From NCBI GenBank assembly GCA_020725555.1, contig DYEU01000004.1, positions 1 through 64,000 on the forward strand: 64,000 nt of DNA. Reading direction: 5' to 3'. The notes below the pieces were generated by a model. The model had not been told where the DNA came from. It saw only the letters and a list, made by a program, of their open reading frames with translations, and did not search any database. A program made the position numbers and the translations under genes. Positions 59,268-64,000 of the stretch are shown here, one piece after another. The stretch's first letter is position 1. Each line of letters begins with the position of its first letter. This DNA is from Desulfatibacillum sp. Lineage in GTDB: Bacteria; Desulfobacterota; Desulfobacteria; Desulfobacterales; SpSt-501.

Positions 59268-60656
59268 TCAGGGGAGGAAGAGGGTCCGGCCGAGGGCTTC
59301 GCGGGCGGCCTCGGCGAGCGACTCGGCGATCGTGGGGTGCGGCAGGGCCGCGCCGGCCAGCTCCTCGAGGGTGGCCTCCATCTGCAGGGCGAGCACCCCC
59401 GCGCCGATGATTTCGGTCGCAAACGGGGAGAGGACGTGGACCCCGAGAAGCTCGCCGTAGCGCTTGTCGCCGACGACCTTGACCACGCCGTGGGCGGCGC
59501 CCTGGATCATCGCCATCGGCCCGGCCGCGATCGCCGCCGTGCCGGTGATCACCTCGCCGCCCGCCTCCTCGGCCTCCTCCTCGCTCAACCCCACGGAGGC
59601 CGCCTGCGGGCTGGTGAAGGCGATGCGGGGGACCCGGCGCGGGTCGTAGGCGCGATTGGCCCCCAGGGCGTTCTCGGCGGCGATGACCCCCATGGCCGTC
59701 GCCCCGTGGGAGAGGTCGGGAAAGCAGCCGGTCGCGTCGCCCACGGCCCAAAGGCCGGGGACGGCCGTCGCGAGGCGCTCGTTCACCCGCAGGTCCTTCA
59801 AGCCGACCGACTCCAGACCGAGCCCCTCGAGTCCGGGCCGGCGCTCGAAGTGGATCGCGCGCTCGAAACGCCGGGTCTCTTCCCGGTCTTTCACGGAAAG
59901 CGTGACCGCAAGCCCCCCCTCGGGGTGTTCCTCCGCCCGGACCACGCGGCAGCCGGTGAGGAAGGCGATCGGCTCGTTCTTCCAGGCGTTGCGCAACCGC
60001 TGGCCGATCTCGGGGTCGAACCCCGGCAGCAGGCCGCGCTCGCGCGCAGCGACCGTGACGCGGCAGCCGCAGGCGGCGAGAAACTGGGCCCACTCGAGCG
60101 CCCAGGGCCCTGCACCCAGAACGAGGGCCGAGGCGGGGATCTTGGCCTCCTCGAGCAGCCGCCCGGGATGAACGACGCCCGCGAGCCCGGCCCCGGGAAA
60201 GTCGGGCCGGCCCCAGGCGGCGCCGACGGCGAGGATCACGGCGTTTGCCTCGTAGAGGGATTCGCCCACGGCCACGCGGCCGGGCCCGGAAAGCCGCCCG
60301 CGGCCCGCAAGCAGGGTCACCCCCTTTGCCTTGAGCAGCCCCTCGGTCCCCTGGGCGAAATAGGACACGAGCTCCTCTTTCAGCGCAAAGAGCGCCGCGG
60401 GGTCGATCTCGCCGCCGACGTCCCGCAGCCCCATGCGCGCCGCGGTCGCAAGACCCCGGCGGCGTTCCACCGCGGCCGCGAAGAGCTTGGTCGGGACGCA
60501 GGCGCGGTTCAGGCAGAAGCCTCCCCAGTGCACGGCCTCCACGAGGGCGACTTTCGCACCGAGCTGCCTGCCGCGGACGGCGGCCGCGACCCCGCCCGGC
60601 CCGGCGCCGATGACCATCAGATCGTAGGATTCCGACACGGTCTCCTCGCTTCCCAT
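59268..60656 (-). CDS. lpd: Dihydrolipoyl dehydrogenase (E3)
   Basis: A 462-residue class I pyridine-nucleotide-disulfide oxidoreductase. FAD motif GAGPGG at residues 17-22, redox-active CLNRAC with cysteines 48 and 53, the second dinucleotide motif LGAGPWALEWA near 184, and the catalytic His in LPHPTIAESLAEA near residue 440. The motif CLNRAC differs from the usual CLNVGC. It follows the E2 gene by 16 bases and would regenerate the lipoyl disulfide using NAD+. Confidence 0.93.
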   Translation of the reverse strand: MGSEETVSESYDLMVIGAGPGGVAAAVRGRQLGAKVALVEAVHWGGFCLNRACVPTKLFAAAVERRRGLATAARMGLRDVGGEIDPAALFALKEELVSYFAQGTEGLLKAKGVTLLAGRGRLSGPGRVAVGESLYEANAVILAVGAAWGRPDFPGAGLAGVVHPGRLLEEAKIPASALVLGAGPWALEWAQFLAACGCRVTVAARERGLLPGFDPEIGQRLRNAWKNEPIAFLTGCRVVRAEEHPEGGLAVTLSVKDREETRRFERAIHFERRPGLEGLGLESVGLKDLRVNERLATAVPGLWAVGDATGCFPDLSHGATAMGVIAAENALGANRAYDPRRVPRIAFTSPQAASVGLSEEEAEEAGGEVITGTAAIAAGPMAMIQGAAHGVVKVVGDKRYGELLGVHVLSPFATEIIGAGVLALQMEATLEELAGAALPHPTIAESLAEAAREALGRTLFLP

Positions 60657-60672
60657 GGCTCGTGACCAGGGT

Positions 60673-61887
60673 TCAGAGCATGAGCGCCGGCTCTGCGACG
60701 AAGCGGCTCACGGTCTGCAGAAAGGCCGCCCCGGCCGCGCCGTCGATGATGCGGTGGTCGAAGGTGAGGGACAGCGCAACCCGCGCCTCGACCCGCACTT
60801 CTCCCCCGGCGGCGACCGCCTTCTCCTCGATGCGGCCGACACCGAGGATGGCGCTCTCGGGGGGGTTCACGATGGGGGTGAAGCGGTCGACCCCCCAGGC
60901 CCCCAGGTTGGTGAGGGTGAAGGTCCCGAGGCTCATCTCATCCAGGGTGAGCCGACCCGCCCGGCCCGCCTCGGTGAGGCGCCGGAGCTCATCCTCGATT
61001 TCCGCGAGCGTTTTCGCGTCCGCATGCCGCACCTTGGGGACGAAGAGGCCGCCGCCGAAATCCATCGCCACCCCGACGTGGATCTCGCGCCAGACGCGGA
61101 TCCGGTCCCCCTCGACGGAGGCGTTGAGGCGAGGGTGGCGGCGCAGGGCGCGGGCGATCGCCTGGACGAAAACGGCGTTGTAGGAGACCGGGGCCCCCGC
61201 TTCCTTTCTCCGCTGCCGCAAGCGGAGCAGCGCCTCGGCCGAGGCCTCGGTGTGCAGCGTGATCTGGGCCTGGGTGGCGAGGCTTGCCTGCATGTTGCGG
61301 AAGATCGCCCGGCGGACGCCCGTGATCGGGATGTCCTCGAGCACCGTGAGCAGCGTGGCGGGGGCGGCGGGGGCAGCGGGGGCAGCGGCGGAGGGGCGCG
61401 GCCGCTCGAGCGCGGCGAGGACGTCGGCGCGGACGATGCGTCCCCCCGGGCCGGAACCGGAGACCCCGGAGAGCTCGATCCCGTGGGCCCGGGCGATCGC
61501 GCGTGCGGCCGGGGAGGCCTTGACCCGACCGGGGGCGGGACCGGGGGCGGCGGGGGGCGCCTCCGTTGCGGCGGCCGGCAGGCCGGCCGCCGCCGGCTCC
61601 GCCGCCGCGGCCGCCGCGGGGTGTTCCGCGGCCAGCCTGGCGAGCTCGGCCGCGTCGGCCGCGAGGTAGCCCACGACCTGGCCGACCGCGATCCGGCTTC
61701 CCGGGGGCACCAGGGGATGGAGGAGACCCTCGCCGGGCGAGGGCATCTCGAAGGTGACCTTATCGGTTTCCAGCACGAGGACGATGTCGTCCTTGCGGAC
61801 CCGGGCCCCGGGGGCCGCCTTCCAGGCGACGAGCACCGCCTCTTCCATCGTCAGTCCGAGCTTGGGCACCGCGATTTCGATCGCCAT
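60673..61887 (-). CDS. 2-oxoacid dehydrogenase E2 acyltransferase
   Basis: A 404-residue E2. The lipoyl domain has K43 in ETDKVTFE. A long Ala/Pro-rich linker follows, then the E3/E1-binding domain (KASPAARAIARAHGIELSGVSGSGPGGRIVRADV), another Ala-rich linker, and the catalytic domain ending SLTFDHRIIDGAAGAAFL with the DHRxxDG active site. It matches acetoin/pyruvate-type E2. It is 15 bases after the E1 beta gene and 16 before E3. Confidence 0.94.
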   Translation of the reverse strand: MAIEIAVPKLGLTMEEAVLVAWKAAPGARVRKDDIVLVLETDKVTFEMPSPGEGLLHPLVPPGSRIAVGQVVGYLAADAAELARLAAEHPAAAAAAEPAAAGLPAAATEAPPAAPGPAPGRVKASPAARAIARAHGIELSGVSGSGPGGRIVRADVLAALERPRPSAAAPAAPAAPATLLTVLEDIPITGVRRAIFRNMQASLATQAQITLHTEASAEALLRLRQRRKEAGAPVSYNAVFVQAIARALRRHPRLNASVEGDRIRVWREIHVGVAMDFGGGLFVPKVRHADAKTLAEIEDELRRLTEAGRAGRLTLDEMSLGTFTLTNLGAWGVDRFTPIVNPPESAILGVGRIEEKAVAAGGEVRVEARVALSLTFDHRIIDGAAGAAFLQTVSRFVAEPALML

Positions 61888-61902
61888 GGGCTATCGCCTT
61901 TC

Positions 61903-62886
61903 TCAGCGGTTGCAGACGCTGCGGGCGGCCGCGACCACGTCGGCCGCCCGGGGCAGGACGAAGTCCTCGAGCGGGGGCGAAAAGGGGATGGGGACGTCCT
62001 TCGCCGCCACCCTCAGGACGGGGGCGTCCAGGAAATCGAAGAGCTCGGCCTGGATGCGCGCGGCGAGCTCCGCGCCGAAGCCCCCGGTCAGGCAGGCCTC
62101 GTGCACGATGACCGCCCGGTAGGTCTTGCGCAGGGAGGCCGCGACCGTTTCGAAATCGAGCGGCTTGAGCGTCCGCAAATCCACGATCTCGGCCTCGATC
62201 CCCTCGCGGGCGAGCTCGGCGGCGGCCTCCTGGCAGAGGAAATACCCCGAGCCGTAGGTGAAGAGCGAGACGTCCCGGCCTTCGCGCTTGACCGCCGCCT
62301 TCCCGAGGGGGATGACGAAGTCGGGGTCGTCCGGGACCGGGCCCTCGCGCCGGAAAAGGCGCTTGTGCTGGAAGAACATGACGGGGTTGTCGTCGCGGAT
62401 CGAGGCCTTCATCAGCCCCTTCACGTCGGCGGCCTCGGAGGGGACGACCACCTTGAGGCCCGGGGTGTGGACGAACCAGGCCTCGAGCGACTGGCTGTGC
62501 TGGGCGGCGGCGCGCAGCCCGGCGCCGTCGGGGCACCAGACGACGAGCGGCAGCTTCACCTGGCCGCCGAACATGTAGCGGATCTTCGCCGCCTGGTTGC
62601 AGAGCTCGTCCATGCCGCAGGTGACGAAGTCCGAAAAGTGGAAATCGACGATCGGCCGCATCCCGGTCAGCGCGGCCCCGACGCCGCAGCCGGCGATGCA
62701 GGTCTCGCTGATCGGGGTGTCGAGGATGCGCCCGGGGAACTTCTCCGGGATGCCCTTGAACTGGCCGAAGATCCCGGCGTGGGCGGTCAAGTCTTCGCCG
62801 AGGATGAAGATCCGCTCGTCGCGGGTCATCTCCTCGATCAGGGCCTCGGCCAGCGCGGCCGAGGCGGTGAGCAGGCGATCGCTCAT
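61903..62886 (-). CDS. 2-oxoacid dehydrogenase E1 beta subunit
   Basis: A 327-residue transketolase-like beta subunit of a pyruvate/acetoin-type E1. Landmarks are LTASAALAEALIEEM with ILGEDLTAHAGIFGQFKGI near the start, RILDTPISETCIAGCGVGAALTGMRPIVDFHFSDF and LRTLKPLDFETV near 235. It pairs with the alpha subunit 64 bases upstream to form the thiamine-diphosphate active site. Confidence 0.94.
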   Translation of the reverse strand: MSDRLLTASAALAEALIEEMTRDERIFILGEDLTAHAGIFGQFKGIPEKFPGRILDTPISETCIAGCGVGAALTGMRPIVDFHFSDFVTCGMDELCNQAAKIRYMFGGQVKLPLVVWCPDGAGLRAAAQHSQSLEAWFVHTPGLKVVVPSEAADVKGLMKASIRDDNPVMFFQHKRLFRREGPVPDDPDFVIPLGKAAVKREGRDVSLFTYGSGYFLCQEAAAELAREGIEAEIVDLRTLKPLDFETVAASLRKTYRAVIVHEACLTGGFGAELAARIQAELFDFLDAPVLRVAAKDVPIPFSPPLEDFVLPRAADVVAAARSVCNR

Positions 62887-62950
62887 CGCTTCTCTCCTTC
62901 CTGCCGTGGAGGCCGCGCGCGCGCACCTGCCGGCGGCGCCGCGCGGGGCG

Positions 62951-63943
62951 TTAGACGAAGAGGTCTTCGAGCGCCTCCTCGGGGCGCGGAAACGGGCTTT
63001 CCTTGGCGAAGGCGACCGCGGCGTCGAGCTCCGCCCGGACCTCCTCCTCGATGCGCCGGATCTTCTTCGCCGTCAGCACCCCGCGCCGGCGCAGGAAATC
63101 CTCGAAGCGGCGGAGGGGGTCGTTTTCGGCCTGCCAGCGCTGCACCTCCGCGGCGTCGCGGTACTTCTGGGGGTCGCCCTCGAAGTGGCCGCGCACGCGG
63201 TAGGTCTTGTTTTCGATCAGGCTCGGCCCCTGCCCCGCCCGCGCCTCGGCCACGGCCCGGGCCGCCGTCTCGCGCACGGCGAGGACGTCGTTGCCGTCGA
63301 CGCCGTAGCCGGGCATGTTGTAGGCCGCGGCCCGCTGGCAGAGATCGCCGATGGCGCAGGAGTAGCTCTGGGGGGTGGTCGAGGCGTACTGGTTGTTTTC
63401 GATCACGAAGAGGACCGGGAGCTTCCAGATGGAGGCGAGGTTCATCGCCTCGTGCACCGGGCCGCGGTTGGCCGCCCCGTCGCCGAAGAAGACGACCGCC
63501 ACCTGGTCGGTCCGGCGCAGCTTGATCGAGAGCCCGGCCCCCACGATGAGGGGCAGGCCGCCGGCGACGACGCCGTTGGCCCCCAGGATGCCGATCGAGA
63601 AATCGGCGATGTGCATGGAGCCGCCCTTGCCCCTGCAGTAGCCGGTCGCCTTGCCGAAGAGCTCGGCCGCCATGCGCTTGACGTCGGCGCCCTTGGCGAT
63701 CATGTGGCCGTGGCCGCGGTGGGTGGTCGCGACATAGTCGTCCGGCCGCAGGCAGGAGCAGACCCCCACGCTCGAGCCTTCCTGGCCGATCGAGAGGTGA
63801 ATGAAGCCGGGGATCTGCCCGGCGGCGAAGTACTCCCCGGCCAGGGTCTCGAAGAGCCGGATCTTCACCATCGTGCGGTACATCGCCCGCCAGGTCTTCG
63901 TCTCGACGGGGCGATCGTCCTTGCGTTCCTTCTCCTTGGCCAT
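62951..63943 (-). CDS. 2-oxoacid dehydrogenase E1 alpha subunit
   Basis: A 330-residue alpha subunit. The thiamine-diphosphate motif is GDGAANRGPVHEAMNLASIWKLPVLFVIENN near residue 153, with the preceding CRGKGGSMHIADFSIGILGANGVV and YRVRGHFEGDP segments. AcoA-type acetoin and pyruvate dehydrogenase alpha chains have this length and pattern. A strong AGGAGGAG precedes the ATG. It is the first gene of the operon that continues with E1 beta, E2, E3, the cytochrome, GcvH-like, HdrD-like and LplA genes. The promoter is beyond the window. Confidence 0.94.
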   Translation of the reverse strand: MAKEKERKDDRPVETKTWRAMYRTMVKIRLFETLAGEYFAAGQIPGFIHLSIGQEGSSVGVCSCLRPDDYVATTHRGHGHMIAKGADVKRMAAELFGKATGYCRGKGGSMHIADFSIGILGANGVVAGGLPLIVGAGLSIKLRRTDQVAVVFFGDGAANRGPVHEAMNLASIWKLPVLFVIENNQYASTTPQSYSCAIGDLCQRAAAYNMPGYGVDGNDVLAVRETAARAVAEARAGQGPSLIENKTYRVRGHFEGDPQKYRDAAEVQRWQAENDPLRRFEDFLRRRGVLTAKKIRRIEEEVRAELDAAVAFAKESPFPRPEEALEDLFV

Positions 63944-64000
63944 GCTCCTCCTTTCCCCCGGGCCGTGAGGGCCCGCCTCAGGCTGCGCCTCCGCCCTCGC

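Noticed and set aside
60655-63525. 956-residue plus-strand frame opposite the E1/E2 genes
   Set aside because: Antisense shadow of strongly conserved genes; composition is repetitive and arginine/glycine-rich.

Overview
The window reads as a chromosomal segment of a GC-rich, anaerobic, Gram-negative bacterium, most like a deltaproteobacterium (Desulfobacterota). The clues are the tilS-ftsH-folP order, two adjacent PilT-type ATPases beside divIVA and yggT, class III (oxygen-sensitive) ribonucleotide reductase, an AOR-family tungsten/molybdenum oxidoreductase, HdrD-type iron-sulfur proteins, an 11-heme cytochrome, sigma-54 regulation and a probable selenoprotein. No rRNA, tRNA, CRISPR array or replication origin was recognised. 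Taxonomy is inferred from gene content only.

Region by region: 0.1-5.4 kb (+) holds tilS, ftsH, folP and a metallo-hydrolase. 5.5-9.3 kb (-) holds yggT, a DivIVA-like protein, two PilT paralogs and a zinc-ribbon/receiver protein. 9.5-15.8 kb (-) is a tightly overlapped, self-regulated operon: FadR-type regulator, Fe-S flavoprotein, D-amino-acid-oxidase-like flavoprotein, AOR and MoaD-like protein. Its promoter carries a perfect 19-bp operator. 16.0-21.4 kb has proC, a gamma-carbonic-anhydrase-like protein, orphan beta and gamma decarboxylase pump subunits, and a radical SAM / thioredoxin-like lipoprotein / ChaN-like lipoprotein trio. 21.5-24.5 kb is nrdDG behind tandem NrdR boxes 31 bp apart. 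24.6-30.9 kb has assorted metabolic and membrane genes, including an acyl-CoA ligase and a ClC channel.

31.0-39.9 kb (-) appears to be a D-cysteine or related amino-acid cluster (YheO-type regulator, RidA, D-cysteine desulfhydrase, DctA-type symporter). An AT-rich TRAP transporter island with an unrecognised 426-residue protein splits it. 40.1-46.0 kb carries SulP, NosL, DUF169, cupin, glutaredoxin-like and HxlR genes. It also carries an OsmC-family gene whose active-site cysteine codon is an in-frame TGA followed by a SECIS-like hairpin. Two related inverted-repeat elements lie at 28.2 and 42.5 kb.

46.0-53.7 kb (-) is a signalling/transport block: histidine kinase, NtrC-type activator, three receiver proteins, cytidylate-kinase-like protein, SLC13 permease and Usp-like protein. 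A sigma-54-like promoter and three copies of a 15-bp repeat accompany it. 53.9-63.9 kb (-) is the most striking operon. A complete E1-alpha/E1-beta/E2/E3 2-oxoacid (pyruvate or acetoin type) dehydrogenase complex is followed without gaps by an 11-heme cytochrome c fused to a membrane domain, a GcvH-like lipoyl carrier, an HdrD-like protein with two CCG domains and a lipoate ligase. This layout suggests a route from dihydrolipoyl groups directly into membrane electron transport; that is inference, not shown by the sequence alone.
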